64,000 nt of DNA from Photobacterium proteolyticum (GCF_001939735.1 NZ_MJIL01000101.1:148057-212056), one strand, 5' to 3'. Positions 24,314 to 33,483 are shown, counted from the stretch's first letter. Numbers and translations are program-made. The notes: generated by a model from the letters alone, not told the origin.

Positions 24314-24327
24314 TTGATATTTATCAA
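24314..24327. promoter_or_regulatory. FNR box 2 upstream of cydA
   Basis: TTGATATTTATCAA is a second exact FNR consensus site, with centre 50 bp from the first (about five helical turns). A TAGATT -10-like element is at 24346-24351, which would place this box near -38 to -41 of the transcript, the class II activator position. Confidence 0.7.
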
Positions 24328-24588
24328 AGCAAATTGTGAGATAAATAGATTGAGCGGGGCGGAGAATATCAGTAATATTAGCAATGACTTTATTAGCTGT
24401 AGCTTAACAACAAATTAACTAATTTGGCACATGACTGCAACATAGAAAGGAAGCCATTGATTCTTAATAAAATGGCTACCAGGAAGGTGACCTAAATAAG
24501 CGGTTTGTAAGCTACATTTTGCTAGCCCAACCATTGGTACACAGTGTAGTACTGTCGTCAGTCAGCCTGGCGAAAAAAGGAGTTCTCA

Positions 24589-26175
24589 ATGTTCACTGAT
24601 ATCGTCGAACTATCGCGGTTACAGTTCGCATTAACTGCGATGTATCACTTTTTGTTCGTCCCCCTGACTCTTGGTATGGCGTTCCTGCTTGCCATCATGG
24701 AGTCGGTTTATGTAATGACCGGAAAGCAAATCTACAAGGACATGACTAAGTTCTGGGGTAAGCTTTTCGCCATCAACTTTGCCTTGGGTGTTTCCACGGG
24801 TTTAACCATGGAGTTTCAGTTCGGTACGAACTGGGCTTACTACTCCCACTACGTAGGTGATATCTTCGGTGCCCCGCTGGCTATCGAAGCACTTATTGCC
24901 TTCTTCCTTGAATCTACTCTTGTCGGCCTGTTCTTCTTCGGCTGGGATCGCCTGTCTAAGCGTCAGCACCTTGCTGTAACTTGGTTGGTGGCTCTTGGTT
25001 CCAACTTCTCGGCATTGTGGATCCTTATCGCAAACGGCTGGATGCAGAACCCTGTGGGTGCAGAGTTCAACTTCGAAACCATGCGTATGGAAATGGTGAG
25101 TTTTGCCGAAGTGGTGATGAACCCTGTTGCTCAGGTGAAATTTGTTCACACCGTCGCGTCTGGTTATGTCTGTGGTGCGATGTTTATCATGGGTATCAGT
25201 GCCTACTACCTGCTGAAAGGCCGAGATATTCCGTTTGCTCGCCGTTCCTTCGCGATTGCCGCTTCTTTCGGTATGGCGTCAATTCTGTCGGTTATCGTGC
25301 TGGGTGACGAATCTGGTTATGAGCTGGGTGACGTACAGAAAACCAAGCTGGCTGCTATCGAAGCCGAATGGCACACAGAAGAAGCACCGGCAGCGTTTAC
25401 GCTATTTGGTGTTCCTAACCAGGAAACCATGGAAACGGACTTCGCGATTAAGATCCCTTATGTGATGGGGATTATCGCTACGCGTTCTTTTGACACCGAA
25501 GTGACTGGTCTTCGCGATCTTAAGGCCGAGCACGAAGTGCGTATCCGTAACGGTATGGTGGCCTATGGTCTGTTAGAAAAGCTGCGTGCCGGTGATAAGA
25601 CACCTGAAAACATTGCAGCCTTCGATGAAGTGAAGCATGACCTGGGTTATGGCCTGCTACTTAAACCGTACGCTGACAATGTAGTTGACGCGACAGAAGC
25701 CGATATTGCCCAGGCAGCAGATGATTCAATCCCGACGGTTTGGCCACTATTCTGGAGCTTCCGTATCATGGTGGCTTGTGGCTTTATTATGCTGGGTATC
25801 ATTGGTGCTGCATTTATTCAGACTTGCCGTCATAAGATCACAGGTAATAAGTGGGTACTAAAAGCAGCACTTTTCGGTATTCCTCTGCCTTGGATTGCTA
25901 TTGAAGCGGGCTGGTTCGTTGCTGAATATGGTCGTCAGCCTTGGGCGGTGGGTGAAATTCTGCCGGTTTCAATGGCTGTGTCGAACCTTCAGGCCTCTGA
26001 CATCATTACTTCCATGTTGGCTATTATCGCCTTGTACACCGTGTTCCTGATCGCTGAGATGTACCTGATGATCAAGTTCGCTCGTCTGGGTCCAAGCAGC
26101 CTGAAAACAGGTCGTTACCACTTTGAAACAACCGATGCACCGCAAAATGTGGTATCGCGTCAGGTTGAAGCGTAA
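24589..26175 (+). CDS. cydA: cytochrome bd ubiquinol oxidase subunit I
   Basis: CydA binds hemes b558, b595 and d and oxidises quinol, reducing oxygen to water in the inner membrane. The 528-aa protein has the b595 axial-ligand His20 (in LTAMYHFLFVPLTLG), the b558 His in VKFVHTVASGYV, and the Met ligand in FRIMVACGF, plus the long Q-loop of the E. coli type (ESGYELGDVQKTKLAAIEAE). AAGGAG lies just before ATG 24589. It is followed by cydB, cydX and ybgE in one operon whose upstream region carries two FNR boxes, consistent with oxygen control. Confidence 0.98.
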   Translation: MFTDIVELSRLQFALTAMYHFLFVPLTLGMAFLLAIMESVYVMTGKQIYKDMTKFWGKLFAINFALGVSTGLTMEFQFGTNWAYYSHYVGDIFGAPLAIEALIAFFLESTLVGLFFFGWDRLSKRQHLAVTWLVALGSNFSALWILIANGWMQNPVGAEFNFETMRMEMVSFAEVVMNPVAQVKFVHTVASGYVCGAMFIMGISAYYLLKGRDIPFARRSFAIAASFGMASILSVIVLGDESGYELGDVQKTKLAAIEAEWHTEEAPAAFTLFGVPNQETMETDFAIKIPYVMGIIATRSFDTEVTGLRDLKAEHEVRIRNGMVAYGLLEKLRAGDKTPENIAAFDEVKHDLGYGLLLKPYADNVVDATEADIAQAADDSIPTVWPLFWSFRIMVACGFIMLGIIGAAFIQTCRHKITGNKWVLKAALFGIPLPWIAIEAGWFVAEYGRQPWAVGEILPVSMAVSNLQASDIITSMLAIIALYTVFLIAEMYLMIKFARLGPSSLKTGRYHFETTDAPQNVVSRQVEA

Positions 26176-26192
26176 TCAGGGAGAATTAGGCA

Positions 26193-27329
26193 ATGTTTGA
26201 ATATGAAGTATTGCGATTTATCTGGTGGGTGTTGATCGGTGTGCTATGCATCGGCTTTGCAGTCACGGATGGTTTTGATATGGGTGTTGGTGTTCTGTCA
26301 CGAATCATTGGTAAAACAGACACTGAGCGCCGAGTAATGATTAACTCGATCGCCCCGCACTGGGACGGTAACCAGGTTTGGCTGATCACCGCAGGTGGTG
26401 CGCTATTTGCGGCGTGGCCACTGGTTTATGCAACGGCATTTTCTGGCTTTTATTTTGCCATGATCATCACGTTGGCTGCGCTTTGGCTGCGTCCTATTGG
26501 TTTCGATTACCGTTCGAAAATTGAAAACCCACAGTGGCGTGAAACATGGGACAAGGCGATCTTTGTCGGTAGCTTCGTACCACCTGTGATCTTTGGTGTA
26601 GCTTTCGGTAACCTGCTGCAGGGTGTTCCGTTCGAGCTAAGCGATCTGTTGATCCCTACTTATACCGGTTCGTTCTTCGCGCTGCTTAACCCGTTCGCAC
26701 TATTGTGCGGCATCGTGAGCATCCTGATGATCACCACCCAAGGTGCGGCTTACCTGCAGATGAAGACATCTGATGCGATCCGTGAGCGTGCTCGCCGCGT
26801 CGCAATGATCACTTCGATCGGTACAGCAGTGTGCTTTGCAATTGCCGGTTTCTGGGCCCAGAGCATTGAAGGTTATGTGATCACCTCTGAAATCATGACC
26901 AATGCGCCATCTAACCCTCTGACCAAAGAAGTCATGCGTCAGTCTGGTGCACTATTTGCCAACTTTGATGCCTATCCGTTGTTATGGATTGCGCCGGCAC
27001 TGGCGGTATTCATGCCATTGCTGACAGTACTGGCTTCACGTGCGAACAGCGGTGCGCTGGCATTTATCACCTCTAGCCTGACAATGGCGGGTGTGATCCT
27101 GACAGCAGGCTTTGCGTTATTCCCGTTCATCATGCCTTCAAGCACGGTTCCTAATCACAGCCTGACAATGTGGGATGCGACGTCATCTGAGCTGACGCTG
27201 AACATCATGACGGGGGTTGCGGCGGTAATGGTGCCGATTATCCTGGCGTACACCTCATGGTGTTATTACAAAATGTTTGGCCGTCTTGATAACAAATATA
27301 TCGAAGACAACAAGACTTCACTGTACTAA
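26193..27329 (+). CDS. cydB: cytochrome bd ubiquinol oxidase subunit II
   Basis: CydB is the second membrane subunit of cytochrome bd. The 378-aa protein has eight to nine hydrophobic segments and the conserved FAVTDGFDMGVGVL, PHWDGNQVWLITAGGALFAAWP and FVPPVIFGVAFGNLLQGVPF. RBS GGGAGAA precedes the ATG; the start is 17 nt after the cydA stop and cydX follows after 11 nt. Confidence 0.98.
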   Translation: MFEYEVLRFIWWVLIGVLCIGFAVTDGFDMGVGVLSRIIGKTDTERRVMINSIAPHWDGNQVWLITAGGALFAAWPLVYATAFSGFYFAMIITLAALWLRPIGFDYRSKIENPQWRETWDKAIFVGSFVPPVIFGVAFGNLLQGVPFELSDLLIPTYTGSFFALLNPFALLCGIVSILMITTQGAAYLQMKTSDAIRERARRVAMITSIGTAVCFAIAGFWAQSIEGYVITSEIMTNAPSNPLTKEVMRQSGALFANFDAYPLLWIAPALAVFMPLLTVLASRANSGALAFITSSLTMAGVILTAGFALFPFIMPSSTVPNHSLTMWDATSSELTLNIMTGVAAVMVPIILAYTSWCYYKMFGRLDNKYIEDNKTSLY

Positions 27330-27340
27330 GGAGACAGACT

Positions 27341-27448
27341 ATGTGGTATTTCGCTTGGATTCTCGGTGTTCTGCTAGCCTGCTCTTTCGGGATCATCAAT
27401 GCCCTGTGGCTTGAGACAACCGAAAATATGGATGAGAACGGTGAGTAA
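27341..27448 (+). CDS. cydX: cytochrome bd oxidase small subunit CydX
   Basis: A 35-residue single-TM peptide starting MWYFAWILGVLLACSFGII, nearly the same as E. coli CydX (37 aa), which stabilises the CydAB heme centres. AAGGAGACAG is a strong ribosome binding site before the ATG. The C-terminal tail (NMDENGE) is acidic. Its stop overlaps the GTG start of ybgE, implying coupled translation. Confidence 0.95.
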   Translation: MWYFAWILGVLLACSFGIINALWLETTENMDENGE

Positions 27449-27752
27449 GGTCGACCACTGGGTGAAGCGTGGCCATCAGTTGCTGGATAACGGGCTATTG
27501 CGCCTGTTATCCATGGCACTGTCGATGTCGGCAGCAGGACTGGTGATATGGGAACCCACACTCTTTGCCCAGGCAATTGGTGGATTCGGACCGATGATCT
27601 CACCAGCCCTGATATGGGCGACATGTACAGCAATGATTTTCGGTGTGGGTTTCGTCCCGCGCCGTTGGTACTGGCAGGTGTTCTTCACCCCGTATCTGGC
27701 ATTGCCGATTTTGTCCTATATCATGTGGTTACGTCTGTTTCCTTCGGTGTAA
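27441..27752 (+). CDS. ybgE: cyd operon protein YbgE
   Basis: A 103-aa inner-membrane protein with three hydrophobic segments, always found between cydX and ybgC; its role is not firmly known. I chose the GTG at 27441, giving MSKVDHW as the N-terminus, because it matches the family start (MSK), gives the family length and overlaps the cydX stop codon. A longer frame from 27399 would run inside cydX. The segment FGVGFVPRRWYWQVFF matches the family motif GVGFRP. Confidence 0.85.
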   Translation: MSKVDHWVKRGHQLLDNGLLRLLSMALSMSAAGLVIWEPTLFAQAIGGFGPMISPALIWATCTAMIFGVGFVPRRWYWQVFFTPYLALPILSYIMWLRLFPSV

Positions 27753-27789
27753 TCGCCGAAACAGACAGATAACGATAATTCACACAATG

Positions 27790-27827
27790 AAACAGCCCAT
27801 TACAAAACAGTAGTGGGCTGTTTTTTT
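27790..27827 (+). terminator. rho-independent terminator of the cyd operon
   Basis: Stem AAACAGCCCA/TGGGCTGTTT with a 14-nt loop and seven T, 38 nt after ybgE. It separates cydABX-ybgE from the tol-pal genes. Confidence 0.85.
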
Positions 27828-28062
27828 ATACGTCTGTTAGTGTTTGTTGCCTAGATAAGTGTGCAAAATGCATATGCTGACACGAATTATGCAGTGTGAA
27901 CGGTAACGAAATGACAAGCTTGTCAAAAAATCATCGCTTTTGTGAGTGTTAGTAAATGCGGCGTTTTATAAAGCTGCGCAACTTCGGTATAGTAAGCGAT
28001 TATTTGAAGATCGGGCGAGTACCTGGCGGGTACTGGCTGTTATGTGATTGCATGGATATCTG

Positions 28063-28470
28063 ATGACCGAAGAAAGTGCCTTTGAGTGGCCAATCACTAT
28101 TTATTATGAAGATACCGATGTTGGTGGGATTGTTTACCATGCCAACTACCTGAAATTCTTTGAGCGGGCGAGAACGGAACTCTTCCGCAGTCATGATGTC
28201 AGTTTACAGGCATTATTTGCACAAAATGTTAGCTTTGTGGTGCGCCATATGGATATTGACTTCCTGAAAGGCGCCAGGCTCGATGAACGGCTGGTGGTCA
28301 GGACATGGCCGGTTAAAATACGCCGGGCCTCGATCGAATTTTGTCAGGTTTTAGTTAACAATGCCGGCCAAAACTTGTGCAAAGCGATGGTTCAGGTAGC
28401 CTGTGTGCATCCTGAATCCATGAAACCTATTCAGATCCCAGAAAATATTAAGTCGGAGATATCTAAGTGA
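28063..28470 (+). CDS. ybgC: acyl-CoA thioesterase YbgC (Tol-Pal associated)
   Basis: A 135-aa hotdog-fold thioesterase acting on acyl-CoA or acyl-ACP at the inner face of the membrane, first gene of the tol-pal cluster. The catalytic signature IYYEDTDVGGIVYHANYLKF is near the N-terminus, followed by ERARTELFR. I chose ATG 28063 (MTEESAFEWP) over ATG 28048 because it matches family N-termini. The last bases overlap the GTG of tolQ. Confidence 0.93.
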   Translation: MTEESAFEWPITIYYEDTDVGGIVYHANYLKFFERARTELFRSHDVSLQALFAQNVSFVVRHMDIDFLKGARLDERLVVRTWPVKIRRASIEFCQVLVNNAGQNLCKAMVQVACVHPESMKPIQIPENIKSEISK

Positions 28471-29153
28471 CTGCTGAACTATCGATTTTAGATCTTTTTT
28501 TACAGGCCAGCCTGCTTGTTAAGATCGTGATGCTTATCCTGTTAGGTATGTCTGTCATTTCCTGGGCGATGATCATCAAGCGCTCCTCGGTGCTGTCGGA
28601 TGCCGCCTCCAAAGCGGAACGCTTTGAAGACCGTTTCTGGTCGGGCATTGATTTGTCACAGCTTTACCAGGAAGTGCAGGCAAGAAAAGACAGCCTGACA
28701 GGCTCAGAACAGATTTTCCATGCCGGCTTTAAAGAATTCGCTCGCCTGCACCGCAGCAATGGCAAAGTGCCGGAAGCGGTAATGGAAGGAACGGGACGTG
28801 CAATGCGTGTTGCCCTGTCTCGTGAAGTGGACGATATGGAAACCAACCTGCCGTTCCTGGCAACGGTGGGTTCAATCAGCCCGTATATCGGCCTGTTCGG
28901 TACGGTATGGGGTATTATGCACGCCTTTATTGCGCTGGGCGCGGTAAAACAGGCGACACTGGCTATGGTTGCCCCGGGTATTGCTGAGGCGCTGGTCGCT
29001 ACGGCAATGGGTTTGTTTGCTGCAATCCCGGCAGTGATGTTCTACAACAAGCTGACCAACCAGGTGTCGAAGCTAGAGCACACCTATGCCACTTTCATGG
29101 AAGAGTTCTCAAGTATTCTACACCGCCAGGCATTTGCCGCTGCGCAGGAGTAA
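28467..29153 (+). CDS. tolQ: Tol-Pal system proton channel subunit TolQ
   Basis: TolQ with TolR forms the proton-motive-force-driven stator that energises TolA during outer-membrane constriction. The 228-aa protein has TM segments at about residues 15-35, 132-155 and 168-190, with the conserved FLATVGSISPYIGLFGTVWG and GIAEALVATAMGLFAAIPAV. It starts with GTG inside the ybgC stop codon (GTGA overlap), so translation is coupled. tolR begins 6 nt later. Confidence 0.97.
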   Translation: MTAELSILDLFLQASLLVKIVMLILLGMSVISWAMIIKRSSVLSDAASKAERFEDRFWSGIDLSQLYQEVQARKDSLTGSEQIFHAGFKEFARLHRSNGKVPEAVMEGTGRAMRVALSREVDDMETNLPFLATVGSISPYIGLFGTVWGIMHAFIALGAVKQATLAMVAPGIAEALVATAMGLFAAIPAVMFYNKLTNQVSKLEHTYATFMEEFSSILHRQAFAAAQE

Positions 29154-29159
29154 TAAGCA

Positions 29160-29606
29160 ATGGCTTATCAACCGAAAAAGCGCAAAATGACGGCGGAGAT
29201 CAACGTCGTACCTTATATCGATGTGATGCTGGTACTGTTGATCATCTTCATGGTAACGGCCCCGTTTGTGACTCAGGGGGTCGATGTCGAGTTGCCGTCT
29301 ACTCAGACGGCGAAGACCGCAGCTGAGCTGGTCGGTGATGAAAACAGCAATGCACCGATCATTGTTGAAGTCGACCAGGACGGTAATCTGGGTCTGAGCG
29401 TCGATAACGGCGACATGCTTCGCGGCCTCAGACTGAATGATCTGCTTACCCGGGTCAGGGCCGAGCTTCAGCTGAATCCAAAATCGACCGTCCTGGTCGG
29501 CGGTGACAGCCGTGCTCCTTACTCTTACATTATCGAGACGCTTGATGCACTGAATCAGGCCGGAGTAGGTTCTGTAGGTTTGATGACCGAACCTTTAGAG
29601 AAGTAG
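29160..29606 (+). CDS. tolR: Tol-Pal system protein TolR
   Basis: TolR is the bitopic partner of TolQ (ExbD family). The 148-aa protein has one TM at about residues 16-38 with the proton-path Asp in NVVPYIDVMLVLLIIFMV, then a periplasmic domain ending GVGSVGLMTEPLEK. AATAAGC precedes the ATG; spacing to its neighbours is short on both sides. Confidence 0.97.
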   Translation: MAYQPKKRKMTAEINVVPYIDVMLVLLIIFMVTAPFVTQGVDVELPSTQTAKTAAELVGDENSNAPIIVEVDQDGNLGLSVDNGDMLRGLRLNDLLTRVRAELQLNPKSTVLVGGDSRAPYSYIIETLDALNQAGVGSVGLMTEPLEK

Positions 29607-29618
29607 GCAGGCTTGCGG

Positions 29619-30725
29619 ATGAAAAACAATAATTACAGCGCTGCCGTCATTATATCGTTACTTCTTCATGGTTTATTGTTAGCAGCTTTGTTATGGGGAA
29701 CGGATTTCACCATGGACAAGCCAAAGACGTCGGGTAATACGATCAAAGCGGTTGTTGTCGACCCGGCGTTGGTTAATCAGCAGGCCAAGCAGATCCGCCA
29801 ACAACGTGACGCGGCGAAAAAAGCCGAGCAGGATCGCCTGAAGCGACTTGAACAACAGGCTGCAGCGCTTGAACAGCAACGCCAGGCTGAAGAGAACAAG
29901 TTGCGCCAGCTGAAAGCCGATAAGCTCAAGGCCGAAAAAGATGCCCGTGCTGCAGAAGCTGAACGCAAACGAGTGGCTGCCGAGCAGAAGAAAGTGGCTG
30001 CGGCAAAACGCAAGGCGGAAGAAGAGAAGCGCAAAGCTGACGAAGCGGCCCGCATCTCTCGGGAGAAAGCAGCCCAGGCGGAAGCAGAGCGTAAGAAACA
30101 GTTAGCCCAGCAGCGCAAGGCCGAGGAAGCCAAGCGCAAAGCGGAAGAGCAAAAACGTCAGGCGGAAGCCGCTGCTCGTAAGGCAGAAGAAGAACGTCAG
30201 GCGAAAATTGCCGCGAAGAAAAAAGCGGAAGAGGAAGCCCGCAAGGCTGAAGCAGAGCGAAAAGCGAAGATCGCAGCGAGGAAGAAAGCCGAAGCTGAAG
30301 CTCGCAAGGCAGAAGCAGCCCGTAAGGAAGCCGAGCGTAAAGCGGCGGAAGCCCGCGAGAAGCAGCGACAGCAAGAAGCGGCCCTCAACGATATGTTCGC
30401 TGGGTTGGAAGCCGAAACGGAGCAGCGCGGCGGTGCCCGCGGCCAGTTTGTTGCCGATGAAACCCAGCGTTACGGTGCCATCTATACTCAGATGATCCAG
30501 CAGAACTTGCTGGTCGATCAGACTTTCATTGGCAAAGAGTGTGTTATTCGCATGCGCCTATCTACTAATGGTCTGGTACTGGATGCATCGAATGATGGTG
30601 GTGATGCAGCGCTATGCCGCGCAGCTAAAGCTGCTGTGGTAAAAGTGAGCCAGTTCCCGATGCCGGAAGATCCGACGGTAATCGAGAAGCTTCGTAGTAT
30701 TAGATTAACAGTAAGCCCACAATGA
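29619..30725 (+). CDS. tolA: cell envelope integrity protein TolA
   Basis: TolA spans the periplasm between TolQR and Pal/TolB. The 368-aa protein has an N-terminal TM (residues about 8-26), a very long Lys/Ala/Glu/Arg-rich helix (about 45-265, built of KAEEE and KAEAERKA type repeats) and a globular C-terminal domain III (about 275-368, with QRYGAIYTQMIQQNLL and FIGKECVIRMRLSTNG). I chose ATG 29619; a TTG six bases earlier is in frame but unlikely. The long repeat region explains the large shadow frames on the opposite strand. Confidence 0.96.
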   Translation: MKNNNYSAAVIISLLLHGLLLAALLWGTDFTMDKPKTSGNTIKAVVVDPALVNQQAKQIRQQRDAAKKAEQDRLKRLEQQAAALEQQRQAEENKLRQLKADKLKAEKDARAAEAERKRVAAEQKKVAAAKRKAEEEKRKADEAARISREKAAQAEAERKKQLAQQRKAEEAKRKAEEQKRQAEAAARKAEEERQAKIAAKKKAEEEARKAEAERKAKIAARKKAEAEARKAEAARKEAERKAAEAREKQRQQEAALNDMFAGLEAETEQRGGARGQFVADETQRYGAIYTQMIQQNLLVDQTFIGKECVIRMRLSTNGLVLDASNDGGDAALCRAAKAAVVKVSQFPMPEDPTVIEKLRSIRLTVSPQ

Positions 30726-30738
30726 TGAAGGAGTTGTT

Positions 30739-32085
30739 ATGAAACGTTGGATAATGGGCTTGTGTATTGCTCTTCTGAGTTTTAGCCAAATCGCACAAGC
30801 AGAATTGGAATTGGTGATCACTGAAGGTATTGATTCTGCCCGTCCGATAGGTGTGGTGCCGTTCCAATGGGAAGGCGAAGGCAAAATGCCGTCGGATATT
30901 TCCGCGGTGATTGCATCGGATTTGCGTCGCAGCGGTAAATTCAGCCCGGTCGCGACCAGTAAAATGCCACAGACGCCATATAGCGAAGATCAGGTCGATT
31001 ATAATGCCTGGACATCGCTAGGGGTTGATGCGCTGGTAACAGGTAAAGTTAGCCTGAATGCCGATGGCAATTATGTGATTAACTACCAGCTGGTAGACGT
31101 GGTGCGAGGCCAGTTGACCAGTGGCGAAAGCCGAGGTCTGGAAAATGGCGAGCTGGTATTGACCAAAGATCATGTACTTTATTCTGGTCGTGCTGTTGTG
31201 AAAAAGAGCCGCCTGCGTCAGTATGCTCACCGAATTTCTGACATTGTTTATGAAAAGCTGACAGGTGAGAAGGGTGCATTCTTGACTCGCATTGCCTACG
31301 TGGTGATTGACGATAAGGCCAAGTATCCGTATCAGTTGCGTATTGCTGACTATGACGGATTTAATGAGCTTTTGGTACTGAAATCACAGCAGCCGCTGAT
31401 GTCACCGTCATGGTCGCCGGATGGCAGCAAGCTGGCCTATGTCAGCTTTGAAAACAAGCAGGCGCAGATTTTCGTGATGGACATTTACAAGGGTAGCCGC
31501 GAGATGGTTGCGTCTTTCCCACGTCACAATGGTTCACCGCGTTTCTCGCCAGATGGCAAAAAACTTGCCATGGTGCTGTCTAAGAGTGGCAGCTTGCAGA
31601 TCTACATTTTGGATCTGGAAACGAAAAAAATGACCCAAGTTACCCGTGGTCGGGCCAATAATACCGAGGCATTTTGGGATCCAAATGGTCAGTCTATGAT
31701 CTTTACCTCAGACAGAGGTGGTAAACCCCAGATATATCGAGTAAATTTAGCAGATGGTTCGACCGAACGCCTAACTTGGCAAGGAAGTCAGAATCTGGGT
31801 GGTCAATTGACGCCTGATGGACGGTTCCTGGTAATGGTACACAGATCAGACTCTGGGTATAACATTGCCAAACAAGATCTGAAAACAGGTGCGCTTCAAA
31901 TTTTAACGAAGACATTTTTGGATGAGTCGCCAAGTATTGCACCGAATGGCGGCATGGTGATATACAGCTCAGTTAATGATAAATCCAACGAGCTGTCGTT
32001 AGTGTCGATTGACGGGCGCTTTAAGGCACGATTACCTGCGACGAACGGGCGGGTTCGGGCTCCATCCTGGGGGCCGTTCCTCTAA
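30739..32085 (+). CDS. tolB: Tol-Pal system beta-propeller protein TolB
   Basis: TolB is a periplasmic protein that binds Pal and TolA. The 448-aa precursor has a signal peptide (MKRWIMGLCIALLSFSQIAQA, cleaved after about residue 21), an N-terminal domain and a six-bladed propeller from about residue 190, seen in repeats such as MSPSWSPDGSKLAYVSFENK, SPRFSPDGKKLAMVL and ITPDGRFL-like blades. AAGGAG precedes the ATG. It stands 13 nt after tolA and 37 nt before pal. Confidence 0.97.
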   Translation: MKRWIMGLCIALLSFSQIAQAELELVITEGIDSARPIGVVPFQWEGEGKMPSDISAVIASDLRRSGKFSPVATSKMPQTPYSEDQVDYNAWTSLGVDALVTGKVSLNADGNYVINYQLVDVVRGQLTSGESRGLENGELVLTKDHVLYSGRAVVKKSRLRQYAHRISDIVYEKLTGEKGAFLTRIAYVVIDDKAKYPYQLRIADYDGFNELLVLKSQQPLMSPSWSPDGSKLAYVSFENKQAQIFVMDIYKGSREMVASFPRHNGSPRFSPDGKKLAMVLSKSGSLQIYILDLETKKMTQVTRGRANNTEAFWDPNGQSMIFTSDRGGKPQIYRVNLADGSTERLTWQGSQNLGGQLTPDGRFLVMVHRSDSGYNIAKQDLKTGALQILTKTFLDESPSIAPNGGMVIYSSVNDKSNELSLVSIDGRFKARLPATNGRVRAPSWGPFL

Positions 32086-32122
32086 CGTTCACCGTAATTA
32101 GCGATATAAAAGGAAAAAAATA

Positions 32123-32662
32123 ATGCAACTGAACAAAGTTCTAAAGGGGCTGGCAATTGCGCTGCCAATGATCACTCTTGCTGCGTGTAGTTCAACAGAA
32201 AGCACTGATAGCTCAGCTGCGTCTGAGTCAACTACTGGTACAGGTACTACTGCTACTGAGCAAACTACAGTTGCAACACCAGTAGAATCAGGTTCTGCAG
32301 CTCTGTCTGAGCAGGAGCTACGCAGCCAGCAGCTACGTCAGGAGCAAACTGTATACTTCAAGTTTGACAATGCTGAAATTCAGTCTGACTACCAGGAAAT
32401 GCTAACGGCTCACGCTGACTACCTGCGTGACAACACAGCAGTTAAAGTGATTGTTGAAGGTCACGCTGATGAGCGCGGCACGCCAGAGTACAACATTGCA
32501 CTGGGCGAGCGTCGTGCGGCAGCCGTTGCTAAATACCTTCAGGCTCTAGGTGTTTCTGCAAGCCAAATATCAATTGTCAGCTACGGTGAGGAAAAGCCTT
32601 TGGTACTAGGCCACTCTGAAGCTGACTATGCTAAGAACCGTCGTTCGGTTCTAGTTTACTAA
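32123..32662 (+). CDS. pal: peptidoglycan-associated lipoprotein Pal
   Basis: Pal anchors the outer membrane to peptidoglycan. The 179-aa precursor has a lipobox LAAC (Cys22), a Ser/Thr-rich linker and an OmpA-type domain with the diaminopimelate-binding motif VIVEGHADERGTPEYNIALG and RRAAAVAKYL. AAAAGGAAAA precedes the ATG. The linker (residues about 23-60) is unusually rich in Ser, Thr and Glu. Confidence 0.97.
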   Translation: MQLNKVLKGLAIALPMITLAACSSTESTDSSAASESTTGTGTTATEQTTVATPVESGSAALSEQELRSQQLRQEQTVYFKFDNAEIQSDYQEMLTAHADYLRDNTAVKVIVEGHADERGTPEYNIALGERRAAAVAKYLQALGVSASQISIVSYGEEKPLVLGHSEADYAKNRRSVLVY

Positions 32663-32678
32663 TTTATAGGTAAACACG

Positions 32679-33437
32679 ATGAACAGTAACAAAATGCGGA
32701 CCCTCGCGTTGACGTTGCTGGTTGGTGCGGCGACCCAGGTGGTCGCCGCACCTGCTCCTGTTACCGAACTTAACGGAAACAGTGCACAGGGCGGAGATAA
32801 TAGCCTTGCGCGTTTGGAGCGTATGATTGAGGCGCGAAACCAGGTGCAGATTGATATGCAGCGTCAGCTGGATCAGCTTGCATCTGAAATGGATGAACTG
32901 CGCGGTCTTGTCGAGCGCAATAGCTATGACCTGAGTCAGATGCTGGAGCGACAGCGAGAATTGTACCGTGAGGTTGATGCACTTAGCCGCCAGCCTCAGA
33001 AAGAAGTCGACGAAACGTCAGATTCCACTCCGGCTTCTACTGAGACGTACACCAGTAACGTGAGTGAAAACGAAGCCTATGAAAGCGCCGTTAACCTGAT
33101 CCTCAAGGAAAAAGATTATCCTGGTGCGGTCAAGGCATTTCAGGCGTTCTTGTCGGCTTATCCTGAATCTGTATACAAGCCCAATGCCCACTACTGGCTA
33201 GGTCAGCTGTACTTTACTCAAAGTCAGCTGAAAGAGGCCGGTGAGCAGTTTACGGCTGTGGCTAGTTTCAGTGACTCTAACAAGCGGGCTGATGCCATGC
33301 TGAAGCTTGGCGTTATCGCCGAGAGGAGCAAAAAGCCGGATGAAGCCAAGAAGTATTACCAGCAGGTAATTGAGCTTTACCCGGGCTCGACCAGCTCCCG
33401 CCAGGCTGAGAAAAACCTCAAGGCGCTTGCTAAGTAG
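32679..33437 (+). CDS. cpoB: cell division coordinator CpoB (YbgF)
   Basis: CpoB links Tol-Pal with septal peptidoglycan synthesis in E. coli. The 252-aa protein has a signal peptide (cleaved near VVAAPAP, about residue 24), a coiled-coil trimerisation region (about 40-105, with RMIEARNQVQIDMQRQLDQL) and C-terminal TPR repeats (about 130-250, e.g. YWLGQLYFTQSQLKEAGEQF). Position directly after pal is universal for this gene. A terminator follows. Confidence 0.95.
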   Translation: MNSNKMRTLALTLLVGAATQVVAAPAPVTELNGNSAQGGDNSLARLERMIEARNQVQIDMQRQLDQLASEMDELRGLVERNSYDLSQMLERQRELYREVDALSRQPQKEVDETSDSTPASTETYTSNVSENEAYESAVNLILKEKDYPGAVKAFQAFLSAYPESVYKPNAHYWLGQLYFTQSQLKEAGEQFTAVASFSDSNKRADAMLKLGVIAERSKKPDEAKKYYQQVIELYPGSTSSRQAEKNLKALAK

Positions 33438-33456
33438 CCATGGTGCAGCCATTGAT

Positions 33457-33483
33457 AAAGGCCAGTTTTTACTGGCCTTTTTT
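33457..33483 (+). terminator. rho-independent terminator of the tol-pal operon
   Basis: Perfect 10-bp stem AAAGGCCAGT/ACTGGCCTTT with a TTTT loop and a T tail, 20 nt after the cpoB stop. Confidence 0.88.

Larger units (their letters stand above)
23644..24588. other. 945-nt region upstream of cydA: small minus-strand unit, FNR sites, cyd leader
   Basis: Three parts can be told apart. 23644-23972 looks like a leftward transcription unit with its own promoter, a structured leader and a 24-codon ORF. 23973-24250 is AT-rich with no recognisable gene. 24264-24327 holds two perfect FNR boxes, followed by the cydA leader. A 66-codon frame at 24218-24418 runs through the FNR boxes and has no gene-like character. 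Confidence 0.5.

Noticed and set aside
24218..24418. 66-codon plus-strand frame upstream of cydA
   Set aside because: It runs through both FNR boxes, has poor start context and an amino-acid composition typical of AT-rich non-coding DNA.
29777..30388. Several long Ser/Ala/Phe/Leu-rich frames on the minus strand inside tolA
   Set aside because: They are shadows of the repetitive Lys/Ala/Glu codons of the TolA helix; composition is low-complexity and there is no start-site evidence.
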